Shown here piece by piece: positions 46,137 to 58,860 of a stretch of 64,000 bases of DNA. Position 1 is the stretch's first letter; every line of letters begins with the position of its first letter. Source of the stretch: Rattus norvegicus (taxonomy: Eukaryota > Chordata > Mammalia > Rodentia > Muridae). The DNA is taken from the NCBI RefSeq assembly GCF_036323735.1, contig NC_086034.1, positions 28,492,439 to 28,556,438 on the forward strand, written 5' to 3'. The translations under genes were made by a program, and so were the position numbers. The notes below the pieces were generated by a model. It was not told the DNA's origin. It did no database searches and saw nothing but the letters and a program-made list of their open reading frames with translations.

Positions 46137-48427
46137 TGTCTGTGGAAACAGAGGCATAGAATATACCGTTGCAGAAGTCTTGCAGGTAGTTAGTTACTCC
46201 TCTTCTAGGTGACTTTTTTGAATTGTTTCACTCTGTTGCCCTTCAGCACATGCAATCATGTAACATCAGCATGAAGGCGCTCTTCAACTCTCTTTGGGCT
46301 CCTTAGCAGAATACCTGATTCATATGGTAAGTAACAATGGCAGTGACTGATAAGGCTTTCAGTGAGCACATGGCTAACAACAACAGAGATGGCATCTTAC
46401 AAATCATGAAGGAACTCTAATTTGACTTGTATTGTTAAGGAATATGCCCATCTGTGAGTTCTAACAAAACTTACTGCTGGAGTTCAAATAGTTAACATGT
46501 TGCAATATCATGACAACACATCTATCAGATATTATTTAGACTTATGATAATTAACCTTGAGTAAAGGTAGAAAGCAAAACTATGTTACAGACCTAAGCTT
46601 GTAAGACGGTCTTCACCCCTGAGTATTCAAGGCATCTGTCTACCACCACAAAGAGTTTGTTCTGGCACAGACCTGTTCAGATTTTCAGGCAAGAATAATT
46701 TATATCTGTAGAGACTCTAAATATGTGTAAGCACATAGCTAGTGCCTCAGTTTGTAACTGTTTGCTTTCTGAGTCTCACAAATGCCTCATTTTCAGAGCC
46801 CTGCAGCATTGCTGCCCAGTGGCTTCCTGGTGCCAGTTTTACCCCCTAAAAATAATCCCCTCTCTGTTCATGTTGACATCAAAAGCTGACATCCAGAAAG
46901 AGTCCATTCATTGGTACTGGCTGAGCAAAGAGACCCTATTGCTGTTGTCATTCTTGCTTTTGTTACCGATTTGCAGGATTTGATGAATGGGACAATCAAG
47001 GAGAAAAATGAGAGGCTTGTCATCCAGCATCCAGGAGTACTTGGTCCTTTTCTTCAGTCTCCTTTAACTTCTTTCAGAGCAAAGTCTTATCAGCAGCCCC
47101 ATCCTCCTGCCACGCCTCTTTCAGTTATTTACCAGAATGCAGAGACAGGAAGAAGAATGGCGATCAGGATAGATGTCCTTTCTCATGCTCTCCTGAAGGT
47201 TATGAAAGCTGGCACGTGACTCAGTGTGCTATTTCAATGCATACGCTGTGCTCAGGCAATGCTCAGACTACAGTCCCTCCCCATCACTGGCGTCTCAATG
47301 GAAGGATTCTAAATCTAGATTGGCATTGTCTGTGCTTTCTTTGTGTCGCAAAGAACTGAGGTGACTGTTATCTAATCAGCAGGTTCTTAAAAACTCTTAT
47401 TAATAAAACAGCCATAGCAGCAGTTGCACCTGCTCTTCCCAGGTGCCAACACTCTTCTGCTTAAGGCTTTTGTTCAACAATCTTTCACACAGTGACCACG
47501 TGGTGTTTCATTAAGTTGGCTGTGGCTCTATCCTCAGACTTTTTGGGACTCATACTAGAGAAGTTTCTGAACAACCTAACTGCCAATTGAGACCACATTT
47601 TCATAACTACTGACCAGGATATGTCAATAATAACTCTCATTTGACAGTCAATAAAATGCTATCCAGTCTTCATTATTAATGCAATTGCCAACAACATCTG
47701 TTTTAAACAAGAAAAATAGTGTGTATTATGCTAATTTCATTGCTGAAAGCAAATAATAATATGGTTAATAATTGGTTGGTTTTTATCATATAAAATATTT
47801 TAACACTATTAGCATACACAGTAGAATTCATTCTAAGCACTTGGGACTCTAATTTAGAGTAGGACAGTAGTGGGAAAGTGTTCATCTAGAGAAATGTGAA
47901 AGAGAATTACCCTCTCTACCCCTTGGCAGTCACCCTACAGTGACATGCTCACACCTGCTGAACATGTATTCCATTTGGTTATAACAGAACATTAACCCAA
48001 ACTCTCCGATTAAATGTGCTCTCAGCATACACCACTCATAAATTAATGTTCGTGAAAATTTTACCCAGATGCCAGCTATTACCAAACTTGGAAGTCAGTC
48101 ACCCTATGTGTTACAAAGCAGGAAATGACTGTAATTGTATTTTGGCAAACTGTTGTTCAGAGACCTTCGTGTTATAAGTGAGTAACACCAACTTCAAAAA
48201 ATGATGCTAATAAAGGAAATATTTGAATCATTCCCTGGAGAGTTGTAGTTTTGAGCAAGGGTTACTTTCAGGGAACCATGAGCTCAAATGATATAATGTA
48301 GAACAACCATCTCACCTCTCCCTTTTCCCCCTTCCTCTTGCTCTCCTTCTCATTCCTTTTATCCCTAAGTCTTCCGTGGACTTTGCCACAGCATCAAAAC
48401 CCAATGTAGAATTCCACACACATGATA
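46137..48427. other. About 2.3 kb without recognised features
   Basis: No repeat, exon or RNA gene identified. Plus-strand frames of 86 and 102 codons (46723-46983, 46911-47219) overlap each other and have no recognisable domain. A pyrimidine-rich run lies at about 48309-48362, directly before the L1 insertion. Confidence 0.4.
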
Positions 48428-48748
48428 TCTGAGGACCCAGCTAGACCTCTTTTGGGCATATACCCAAAAGATGCCCCAACATATAACAAAGACACATGCT
48501 CCACTATGTTCATAGCAGCCTTATTTATAATAGCCAGAAGCTGGAAAGAACCCAGATGCCCTTCAACAGAGAAATGGATACAGAAAATGTGGTACATCTA
48601 CACAGTGGAATATTATTCATCTATCAAAAACAATGACTTTATGAAATTCATAGGCAAATGGAGGGAACTGGAAAATATCATCCTGAGTGAGGTAATCCGG
48701 TCACAGAAAAACACACATGGTATGCACTCACTGATAAGTGGATATTAG
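48428..48748 (+). pseudogene. L1 ORF2 C-terminal fragment
   Basis: About 107 codons remain open to the natural stop, ending SLISGY. It begins after the cysteine motif, so only the extreme C terminus is present (KDTCSTMFIAALFIIAR conserved). A dead fragment without promoter or catalytic domains. Confidence 0.9.
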
Positions 48749-49475
48749 CCCAAATGCTTGAATTACCCTAGATGCACAGAATACATGAAACTCAAGAGGG
48801 ATAACCAAAATGCAAATGCTTCACTCCTGCTTTAAAAGGGGAACAAGAGTACCCTTGGCAGGGAATAAGGATGCAACATTTAGAACAGAGGCAGAAGGAA
48901 CACCCATTCAGAGCTTGCCCCACATGTGGCCCATACATATACAGCCACCCAATTAGATAAGATAGATGAAGCAAAGAAGTGCAGGCTGACAGGAACCGGA
49001 TGTAGATCTCTCCTGAGAGACACAGCCAGAATACAGCAAATACGTAGGCAGCAAACCACTGAACTGAGAATGGGACCCCTGTTGAAGGAATCAGAGAAAG
49101 GACTGGAAGAGCTTGAAGGGGCTCGAGTCCCCATATGAACAACAATGCCAACCAACCAGAGCTTCCAGGGACTAAGCCACTACCTAAAGACTATACATGG
49201 ACTGACCCTGGGCTCCAACCTCATAGGTAGCAATGAATAGCCCAGTAAGAGCACCAGTGATGGGGAAGCCCTTGGTCCTGCCAAGACTGAACCCCCAGTG
49301 AATGTGATTGTTGGGCGGAGGGCGGTAATGGGGGAGGATGGGGAGGGGAACATCCATATAGAAGGGGAGGGGGAGGGATTAGGGGGATGTTTGCCCAGAA
49401 ACCGGGAAAGGGAATAACACTCGAAATCTAAATAAGAAATACCCAAGTTAATAAAGATAAAAAAAAAAGAAAAGA
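48428..49475 (+). mobile_element. Young-type L1 3' end, 5'-truncated
   Basis: Starts abruptly at CTGAGGACCCAGCTAGACC within late ORF2 and runs through the ORF2 stop (48746-48748), the full young-type 3' UTR with polypurine segment (49315-49385) and an A-rich tail near 49459-49475. It is similar to the 12.8-kb L1 throughout the shared part, with small indels. I could not find a convincing TSD. Overlapping frames on both strands in 48792-49479 are 3' UTR artefacts. Confidence 0.93.
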
Positions 49476-51284
49476 GCAAGTCTATTCCAGAATAACAATA
49501 AAATTTAAACGCAAGATTTCCCTTATATCAAAGTCATTAAACGTTCAATGTTTGTCATTCTTTTGGTGGGTGGTAGGCTTATATATATCCATGACTAAAC
49601 CAGATACCACAGCAAAATATTGGAATATAATAATTGGTTTAAATTAATGTAGTCTCATCCCAAACCTTAGATGTGAGGAAGGTGAAGACTTCCTCTCTAG
49701 CTTCTGCTGTTACTATGAGAAACAAAGGCGGAAGCCTAGGAAAGTCATCATATGCCCAATAAAGGTGAGTCTTCACTACTTCCTGTAGTCCTGCTGACCT
49801 GGACTGGCCTTTTAGTACAAACGTTGCCTGGGTACCCAGAGAAAAGCAAAACATGGTCTTGTCAGACAGATTAGATCTCCTGCTGACTGCCTGCTGCCCA
49901 AGCTCATCTGTCCTTTACTGCTACTGTTATCGAGGGAAGAATGTTTTCTTTCATTATGGGGTAGGAAGATGGCTTCAAGGTTCCTGTCTTAGCCACCCTG
50001 TCCATTGTGTAACATGTTAGGAATTGCAGGTGAGCAAAAATAACACCCTTCATTCTCGACATAGCTCTTGACTAGCCAATCAGATGTACATCATGTGCCC
50101 GAAGCCAACAGTTGTGAGAAGGTACCCACCAGTCTTTGACCACTCAATTCCTTATAAATCACCCCTAAAGCAGCTTTCTAGCAAGATGGGTGACAGACTT
50201 CCATCAGCTATTATGATAATGAAGCCTATTTTTCTATAGCAGGTAGCCTCTCAAATAATAGTCTTAGTCAAGTGATAAGTAAACCAAGCTTATGAACAGT
50301 AATAGGAGTACTAGAAGGAAAAAAATTATTTTTAACAAAGGCTAAACTTGAGGGAATAACAATTTTTAAGGTTCTATTTGATAAAGCCTCCAATTTTGAT
50401 AGTGTTATGTCCTAATGTCCTTACTACTGAAGTCTACTATGTATCACTACTTACTATACTTACCATATTTTCTAAATTTTAATGAAATAAATAGCAGTTG
50501 CAGCTTGTAAGCTGTATAATTTATTTGACCACATGACATATATAAACAAGACACAAGTTAGCAGTATCCTAATACCTCTTCTTCTAAGGGGCATATAAGC
50601 ATGAAAAGACAGGTCAGTCCTAGGGATATGAATGTATAAGTCCCAGAGAGGTATGAGTTATAAAGAAAATATCCTAAAGCTTTGCTATATACCAATAAAT
50701 ACTCTGGCTTATACAATCATTGTAAACTCTAGATATAGAGAAGGAAGTTTCAGCTAAACATTTGACTAATGAAATTCACTATCCTTATAAGAAACATGTA
50801 TACTAGAGGCCAGATTTGTAATGTTAGTGAATTAAAATTTAAAAGGCCATCAAAAGCTGTTAAGAATCAGGGACCAGGAGGACTGCTGCAAAATAGTATA
50901 TTCTAGACATGACATAGATGCTGTGTCCATAAATTCTTGACACTATGGTTGTCTGAACAGAACCACAGCAGAAGTAGAAAGGGTTCAAAAGAGCTGAGCT
51001 TGAGGAGAAGAGCTACAAGCAGTTGGCTTCTGAGAGATGAAGAATAAGTTTACATCAATCAGGGTTAAGTCTCCCATTAGAGTGCCCATACCCATGTGAC
51101 TCCATGCTCAAGTGATTAGGCCTACATACAAGCATACATATGGTCAATACTTGTTAGAATATGACATATATTATAATTTGTATGTATATAAATACATTAT
51201 AATTAATTTATTTACATTAATATAAACATCACATTTATGTGTATATATTTAATTATCTACATAATACATATTTATAGATATATT
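49476..51284. other. Unassigned sequence
   Basis: No repeat, exon or RNA gene identified; AT-rich between 51170 and 51290. Confidence 0.38.
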
Positions 51285-51440
51285 GATAATAGAAGAAGTG
51301 GGCATTAATTTAGGAGGGATATTTAGGGGACTTAGGAGGAGCTGGAGAAAGAGAATGATTATGATGAAAATACCTTGTACTCATGTATGAAAATCTAAAA
51401 CATAATTGGTAGTAATATAAAACTTAATAAATGAGTTAGT
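51285..51440 (+). mobile_element. Old L1 3' terminus, degenerate
   Basis: GGAGGAGCTGGAGAAAGAGA ATGATTATGATGAAAATACC ... ATGAAAATCTAAAACATAAT ... AATAAATG is the sense form of an old rodent L1-type 3' end. The same family is present in antisense at 51975-52270. Confidence 0.45.
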
Positions 51441-51974
51441 ATAAGAAAGAAAGTATAGCTTAATAGAAACCAAGTTGTTTACTGACAATGTAACAAAGGG
51501 TAACTTAAGTATTAGCCTCGCATATCAACCAAAGCAATCTAAACCTGGATATGTGTATCCCTTCAGAAAGGTCCCTTCCCTGCTGGGTCCCCCTAGGTCT
51601 TGGTTTCCTTAAGGCAAAAACAAATTATCTCCTAGGCAAGACACTTATTAATCATAAGCTGCTAAGGGAGTTCCCTTCTAGAACTCTCTGGAGCTTACAT
51701 ACAAGCTTTTTTCTGCTAATTTTTATATTTGCTAATATATCCACTGAGGTTCACAAACATTGAGCCTGTGGTTCTGTAATCCATATCTATCTACGTATAA
51801 GAGAGAAGCTGTGATGGTAGTCATGCTGAGTGTGACAATTCAATCTGGGTTGTACTAATAAAATCAGGTGCCCGGAATGCAAATGCGAGACACTGCTCTT
51901 CTCTTAAACTACAACTATTTATTTATTATGTATAGTTTTATTGCTTGTTGCATATTACATATTTTACTTTAAAC
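51441..51974. other. Unassigned sequence
   Basis: A 70-codon plus-strand frame (51551-51763) has no recognisable domain. No gene supported. Confidence 0.35.
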
Positions 51975-52270
51975 TACATTTTTATTTGCTCTTTGAGAAT
52001 TCATACAATGTATTTTGATCAGATTCCCCCTCCCTTTTCTTCTCCAAGTCCTGTATCCCTTCTATGCCTTCCCAACTTCAAGTCCTCTTTTCTTTTTTGA
52101 AACACCTCCTGGGCTTGGTTATGGCACTCCCTTTTAAATATCCTAGCAACCTGGAAGTGCTGCCTTTGGAGGATGACAGCGTCCATATACACTTGACCCT
52201 AACCTGACTAAAACTGGGAATACATTAGTTTGTTTTTGTAGGTCCAGTGTTAGTAACCAAACAGACAAAA
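51975..52270 (-). mobile_element. Antisense old L1-type 3' end
   Basis: TTTGAGAATTCATACAATGT ATTTTGATCAGATTCCCCCT CCC ... TTCAAGTCCTCTTTTC is a familiar antisense start of an old rodent L1-type 3' UTR. It faces the sense copy 540 bp upstream. Confidence 0.5.
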
Positions 52271-53744
52271 CGTGGACCTTTATGTCATGTAACATCCATC
52301 AAAATACAGGTTCACTGTAGAAGTTGAAGTTAGAGTTTTTGAATATTAATCTTTTAAATAAGTTTTACAACCCAGGTCTCCTGAATTGTAAGACTTAATA
52401 ACCAAACCATTTCAACATTCATTTTACCTATTCTGCCACAAAACAAAGCAAGAACTAGCATCAGTAACCAGAACAAAATAATCAAAACAAAACCAAAATA
52501 CTGATGTCTAATTAAATACTAATTGATTAAAGATCCTAGAATCTCAGAGTATTTTGTGCAAGGAAGATTAAATTGACTTGCATTTAAGCAAATCCCTAGT
52601 TGTGAGATGACACCAGTTATTGAATATGCAGATGGATTCCACAACTAACTTGAAAGTGAGGAGAAAGAACCCTAAAGGCTATTCCTCGCTTGTCAACCAT
52701 CAGGAACTGTTGACAGGAGGCCTGTCACCCTCCATAAACAGGAGCCACCGTTCAAATGTGCAGGAATGATTGTATAGTAATAATCTTACTTTTTAATGTG
52801 CAGGATGAAGGTAGCATAAATTATCCATTTTAAGTGGCATTTGTGACCCTTTAATACTATTCAGCTCATCAAATGAAGTAATTCATTCCTCTACATTCAA
52901 AAGAGAATTTAAACACAGTTTTAAACAGAAACTTCTAACTTCATTTTATAGAGAACCAGTTGAAATCCAAAAAAGGGCCTCTCAGTCCAACAGTTAGGAA
53001 TATCTCTCTTTAAAATTTCTTTCCTCCTCTCATCATTTTTCTTTCAGAATATTCACAGAGCCTCATTTTTAAATACTACTAGCACACTCAGGAACAGGTA
53101 GGTGGTTTAACTTTCTGGGGTGTTTTAACTTCCCTTGGTTTATCTGAAGCTCTTCTGGGGAAAGTCAAAATGCACTAGAAGAAATCAGCTATTTTACCTG
53201 AGTTTTTAGGTGACCAGTATTAATTTTTCTAACTATCATAATAATTAATCTGTTCAGAGGCATTGGTGTCTACAATTTTAAATACACATAATTATGACCT
53301 CAAATTAGATGTTTGGGATGTTCCTTTTTATGTGTCTTTGTTGTATTGAGATACATAATTCTCCTCATTAAAAATTCTCTCTTTGTTAGAGAATACCACT
53401 TTCCAAATTATTTCCAATAGTGTTTCATTTATCGCAAATTGTACATTGCAAAACTCTTTCCACTGCTTTGATTCCTCGCTCCGTTTATTGGGTTGATATT
53501 CAATTCAGTCACAATAGAAAGGTGATTTTGTCCTGGGAAGAGACACAAATAAGGGTTGGTAGGATGTGAGGTGCAGATGTGAAGGAATGGGTATGGAGAT
53601 TGTGACCATGAGGTAAAATAATGACATGTATATTTGTTATGTAGAAAGAAAAACATTTTTGATATTCAAAGGTCACATAAGTCAGCTATCTGACTCATAT
53701 CAAGGAGAAATCAACAGTGGATTTTGGATGGAGTCTAGGAAGTG
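52271..53744. other. Unassigned sequence
   Basis: No repeat, exon or RNA gene recognised. Confidence 0.38.
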
Positions 53745-53860
53745 GACCAGTACTGTCTTTCACATTCTAGCCAGGTTGGCCTGGAAGTCACTGCTTAGCC
53801 CATCTGTCCTTAAACCCATAACAATCATCCTGCCCACACCTCTTGACTTTTCGCCTCTGA
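53745..53860 (-). mobile_element. Degenerate B1/B4-related SINE, antisense
   Basis: ATTCTAGCCAGGTTGGCCTGG AAGTCACTGCTTAGCCCATC TGTCCTTAAACCCATAACAATC CTCCTGCC-like order is the antisense B1-type core, well eroded. The surrounding 98-codon frame is an artefact of it. Confidence 0.5.
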
Positions 53861-54559
53861 TCATTCTGAAACCCAGGCAAAGTTGCCACCCAACACCATT
53901 ACAGAAAGTTTCCTTCGGTTAGTCAACGCATCTGCTGACTTTGATCCTGAATAGCAACGAGCCACTTTTGTAAATCTTGTTTTTCAATTCTCCTAATTTA
54001 GAATTGATCACTATCTCTCCTTCCTTTTCTCCATTCCCAAAAGCTTAGGAAACAGTACTGGAATCCAAAATCACATCTCCAAGTCATAGGAAGTCATATC
54101 ACCAAAAGTATTTCCAAGTCATACTAGACTGATACATTGCATTAGCAAAGATATTTCAATGTCAGGGACCCAGGATATGCATTTGATGAGGAAAGTACCA
54201 AAAGGAAAGCATCGTCTGCAAGAAATTAGTCAGAGAAATCCCGAAGTCCGCTGTAAGTTCTGATGGCATCCTTGCTTTTGACTGACACATTTAAACCAGG
54301 TCAACTACGGTGGGCAGGGACGGTAAATGCACTTTGTATTTGAGGATAGTATCAGACTTATTTTATTCCTAACAGTGCAATCCCATTTTATTTCTTTTTT
54401 TGTTTTATTTGAGTTTGTTGTCTCCTTTGTCCTCAGCAACTATCCTTGAGGAAATAATAACAGTAAATATCTGGTACTGATCTGGAGGTAAGATAAAGAC
54501 ATGAAACCCAGGAATTATTTAAAACAGCCCGGAGGATTACAGACCTTGGCTTCCTCTTA
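53861..54559. other. Unassigned sequence
   Basis: No gene or repeat recognised. Confidence 0.35.
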
Positions 54560-54690
54560 TTCTTTTCATTTGTTTATTAGACAGCATTTTCTCCTGAAGC
54601 CCAGGATAACTTTGAACTCAGAAACTTTCAGCCCCAGCCTCCCAAACAGCTGCCCGTTTTATATAAAGCTTGCCTGGCTCGCTTGGCGTT
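54560..54690 (-). mobile_element. Degenerate B1-like SINE, antisense
   Basis: AGACAGCATTTTCTCCTGAA GCCCAGGATAACTTTGAACT CAGAAACTTTCAGCCCCAGC CTCCCAAACAGC corresponds to the antisense B1 core (GAGACAGGGTTTCTC ... CCAGGCTGGCCTTGAACTCA ... CTGCCTCCCAA). The 92-codon frame 54501-54779 spans it and is not a gene. Confidence 0.55.
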
Positions 54691-54979
54691 CCACATCAAC
54701 TCCACTCATGCCTGGACCTATAATAATTTCATGCAACACCCTCGACTCTGCTCAGTCTCGTTTTAAAAACCCTTTTTGAAATAAGTTCCTACAGTCTGAT
54801 TTTTCAAGCAGCTTAGCCTTAAAGGAAGGACTGCTAATTCCCTCCTCGCCCCCTCAGCATACATCCTGGATATATTATAGTGAATATTATAGGCTGTGTT
54901 AAGTTTTAAACAATTCTTTCTTGAATAAAATGCAAATGAGCAGACATCACGTCAAGAATCCCATACACAAGTCATAAGG

Positions 54980-55720
54980 AATGGAGAACAGTGGATCCCC
55001 AAACACTAATTTAGCAGGCATTAGATATGAGAGCTTTCTTAGCCCAGGAAGATCTGCTTTGTGAAGAAAGTTATTTTCAAACCTTCGAGCAGCTGGACAG
55101 AATTAGCATCAACAATTCCCAAAATGGACAACAGTAGTATCCGCAACCAAGCCAGGACCTCCTGGTTGTGCCGCACAAATAAGAAAAGCGATTCTGTAGA
55201 GTTCAACAAAAGAGGCAGAAGTTTTACATCTGTCAAGCAGCGAGTATCTTTATAGATTTGGTTCGTTGCTTCATTCAGAAAAAAAGAGGTTGAATTTTAT
55301 AAGCTCCTTAGTCACACACGAAATGATTCTCTCCCGGTCCCCTAGTACACATAGAGAGCTGGGAACCAGCTGCTCTTCACCTCTCACTGCATCCTGTTGT
55401 ACAGACAGCAACGCGGAGCTGGCTGCGGTGGGCTCTCTTATTGTGTCAAATCAAACCTCCTCTTACCTCAACTTCCTTGTTCTTCTCTTTGTTTCTGCCC
55501 ATTGAACTTCTCCCATTGCTGGCTGTCTCCCGGGCTGGGATTACAGAAATCTGGTGGAGGGGCATATTGGCCGGGCTGCAGGTGGCCAAACCCTGATTGG
55601 ATGCCTTATGGCTTCACTCGCCCTGAGAAGCCCACCTGCAGAACTGTTCATATCCTTGCTTTGCCAAACTTGGATCTAAATAAAAAGGAGGAAAACAGTG
55701 TTTGAGACACTGTACAGCAG
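54980..55720. other. CpG-richer block of unknown nature
   Basis: CpGs recur (near 55085, 55140, 55171, 55189, 55241, 55319, 55333, 55410, 55427, 55529, 55571) in an otherwise CpG-poor window, and the GC content is visibly higher. Several overlapping short frames exist on both strands (for example 55061-55255 +, 55039-55236 -, 55397-55705 +), none with a recognisable domain. It could be a conserved non-coding element, a regulatory region, an untranslated exon or an undiagnosed repeat. Confidence 0.3.
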
Positions 55721-56211
55721 TGGCCAAACACACTGAAAGTAAAATTGTAAAAATATGTAGCAGAGATAACCCAAGGAGTACTACGTTCTCAAAAGGAGAA
55801 TTTACTGCTAGTCATAACTGCACTGCTTTGTCACTCATGTATCCCCCTCCCCTAAGAGCATCATGGGAGACAATTCAATTTCTACGGTACCTAATAACTG
55901 TCATGGAAACCAAGGAAACCCAGGTCTCACGGGCCCTTATTAACAACTGCTCCTTTTAATGGCACAGACTCCCACATTTGCAGCGACTGACACAGGCTTT
56001 TGTTTCTCCCCAGATCCCTGGGAGTCTTTGGAACACCCAGAGACATACGTCCTGCTGACAAGGTAAATAAGCAGAAGGCTGAGGAGCTTAGTGTCCGATT
56101 TGGATACAAATCTCTTCCTTGAAAGGCTGGGCTAGCTGCGCGTGTGCCCTTCATGCAGCTACAGTAATCTGCTTAGGTCAAGGGAGCTGCGAGGGGTGAA
56201 GAGCTTTAGAT
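55721..56211. other. Unassigned sequence
   Basis: No repeat or gene recognised; the composition is closer to that of 55.0-55.7 kb than to the window average. Confidence 0.33.
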
Positions 56212-56433
56212 GAGATAAGGAAACGGGGAGAGAGGGAGAAATGGGAAAAAGGAAAGAGAGGAAGAGAAGAAAGGAGTGGGGAGAGATGGAAAGAAGGAAA
56301 ATGGGAGAAGTGGGGGTAGGGGAATGGAGATAGGAAGAGGGAGCGAGGAAAAGAGGAAGAAGGCTAAAGGAACAGATAAAGACAGGAGAGGAGATGGAGC
56401 AAGACGAGGAAGGAAACGGGGACCGAGAGGGGA
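56212..56433. repeat. Long polypurine (GA-rich) tract
   Basis: About 220 bp that is almost entirely A and G on the plus strand, without a strict period and interrupted by few pyrimidines. The minus-strand Pro/Phe/Ser-rich frame (56206-56445) is an artefact. Such tracts can adopt triplex structures. Confidence 0.93.
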
Positions 56434-58746
56434 GTGACTGATCACAGATGAGGATCAGGCGACAGAGGGCAAGCAGGAGCAGAGAAGAATGGGGAAATAG
56501 GTAAATTCAGCATCTTCAGAGCCAGTAGCAGGAATGAGAGAACGCTGCTTTCTAAAGCACAAAAACTACCCCACAGACTGCACTCATTCTGCTTATAGGT
56601 GACTCCTATGCTCTCTGGAGTACATGTGTATGATTCAGGAGTAGATCTTTTCACTTCTGCTAAGGACTCCAGTGTCCTTTTAGGAGGAAAAATTATTTGG
56701 GGACAATATATCAGAACGACTACTCTTCAAAGTGCAAAACAAAACAAAAACGTTTTTGAAAACAGTTCCTAGGAGATCATCAATGTTGGTCTGTGCAACC
56801 TATCCCCAGCTATCTTTGTATTTCATATCAATACTGTCATTTTCAACATGATCTTACAGTGTGATTAAACTCAGAAAGAGATGAAAGGTAGCGGAGATAG
56901 CCACTGTAGTTGACAATCGTGTGAAAAGACTCATGGAAAAACTGTCAAAATAAAAGCTGTTTCTAATCTAAACATCTCCACTGAAATAACTGCTTCTGTG
57001 TGTTTTCAAATGTGAGCCTAGTATGAATGCCTTTTGCCAACTTGGTGACCTTCATGTGCTTCACTCTCCTGCTCTTCACCTGGCCCATATGAAGAGATTT
57101 TCAAAAGCAGAATTAACCTGAGACTCCTTTATGAATTTGTATTCATCAGGGCTATAATAAGCACCTGAACTGGACCTTTGGTAAGACACCCATGAGTCCT
57201 AACAATGGCTCTTCAGAACCATCTGGTCCAGCACTAAAGAAAGCTTAGCATGATCCCATGAGGTGAGCATGGGGACTAGCCTCTTGCTGTAAAATCCTTT
57301 CTAAAAATTGAGGCAGGCAGCACTCAACTTGGACTTCGCTCATTGCCAGTCTCGGTTTGCAATGAAAGATGGTAAAATACAGAAGACTGAATGAAGAGAC
57401 TATGCAAAGGGTAGCCTCTTCCAAACCTTCTGGCCTTATTCCCACCATTCAGGAGGAAGAGGAGGAAGGAGCTCAGAGGCCTGCAACAAACTGTCTTAAG
57501 ACATAATCCATATGAAGTTAAATTGATGTTGGTTAAGCATTGCTATGGCTTAAGAGTCACACCTGTGACCTGTGACTACGAAGGAGACACAGCCATACTT
57601 TAAAAGCAATTGCTAATCCCTTTATCCAGGACAGTTTAATTAAGAGGAAGTTGAAAATGGAAGTCTATAAATCTAATAGTCTGTGACAAATACTAAAATG
57701 TAAATTATAAACTTCCTTAGGAAAATCATATTGCCAGTGTTTACTCCGTAGAAGCTTCTAGCCATTTTCCAAAGTTCGACTTTAGTGCTTTCCTCTAAAA
57801 TATTCCATTAAAGTTACAGGAGATTTTTAGCTTGAGTTAACAAAGTGTCTGTCTTAGTGCAGTACCTCATTATGCATGTAGAGAGATCCTCTGTTTATTG
57901 TAATTTTTTAAACTAAGATTTAAAATTTAAGTCAATTTGACTTACATGGTTGAGTTACTTCAATTTGCTATCTTTTATCCTGAAATTTAGATTGCAATTT
58001 TAATTTCAGGAAAAAATTATATCTTAGAATGTTTTGCACACTAGACAAGAGGCTGTGTGCTAAATCTTTTCAATCAAATAAATGTTTAGAGTTAAGAAAA
58101 ATTAATAAACACTTATTGAGGTTTATATTAAGAATTGCAAAGACTGAGATAAAGTTTTGTGATTGTTATTGGGGCAGAAAAAAGATGTGTTTCAACGCTT
58201 TATTTTAATATTTTTCTGACTTGGAACACTGGAACATTCAACAGCTTGTGTCTGTGATGTGTGTTCACCTGGGCCATTCCTCAGGCAGTGGCTGAAATAC
58301 TTTCTGGTCAGAATATGAAGTCTCTGGGGCAAACATTTCACGTAACAATTGAAAGCTCAGAGAATTCTGGGGATTGCAGTTCTCCTCTGGGAGTCTGAGC
58401 AGATTACACAGTCATTAACCCCAGAGAATAAAGGGGGAGCCTACACTCCGCAGCTATGTGCTAACAATAGACAGACAGTGGTCACACTGTAAGAGATGAG
58501 ACATTCAGCTAACGGGTATTCTCACAATACCACACACTGTAGGTGTGTAAACTGAATCCTGTGCAAACTTCTTATAATTATTGCTGAAGCTGTCCTGAGA
58601 CTCTCACTGTTGCCTGGACGGTTTCCTAAGAACATCTAGATGTCTGTGTTCCTTCTGTGTTCTGACTTCTAAGCCTCTAGCTTTGGAAACGCCAGTGCAT
58701 TGATCACCTTTGCCTCCTAAATCCTGCACTAGAGTTACTAACACTC
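56434..58746. other. About 2.3 kb without recognised features
   Basis: No interspersed repeat, exon or RNA gene recognised. Confidence 0.4.
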
Positions 58747-58860
58747 AAGATCTCACCACCGGGGTTGGGGATTTAGCTCAGCGGTAGAGCGCTTGCCTAG
58801 CAAGCGCAAGGCCCTGGGTTCGGTCCCCAGCTCCGGAAAAAAAAAAAAGATCATACCACC
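58747..58860 (+). mobile_element. ID SINE, near-consensus, imperfect TSD
   Basis: Complete ID body at 58761-58836 (GGGGTTGGGGATTTAGCTCA ... CAGCTCCGG) with about 12 A. The A box (TAGCTCAGCGGTAGAGCG) and B box (GGTTCGGTCC) are complete, and CpGs in the body are retained. Flanks AAGATCTCACCACC (58747-58760) and AAGATCATACCACC (58847-58860) form a 14-bp duplication with two differences. It abuts a short (CCA)n at 58855-58870. Confidence 0.95.

Noticed and set aside
46723..47219. Overlapping 86- and 102-codon plus-strand frames
   Set aside because: Different phases, no recognisable domain, ordinary composition; no evidence for coding.
55039..55959. Chain of overlapping short frames that might form a gene
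   Set aside because: Frames lie on both strands and in different phases with no shared domain and no convincing splice sites; only the CpG enrichment is reported.
57230..57290. Possible U6 snRNA-like stretch (AGCTTAGCATGATCCCATGAGG)
   Set aside because: Only a short resemblance to the U6 middle; no matching 5' domain or terminal T run.
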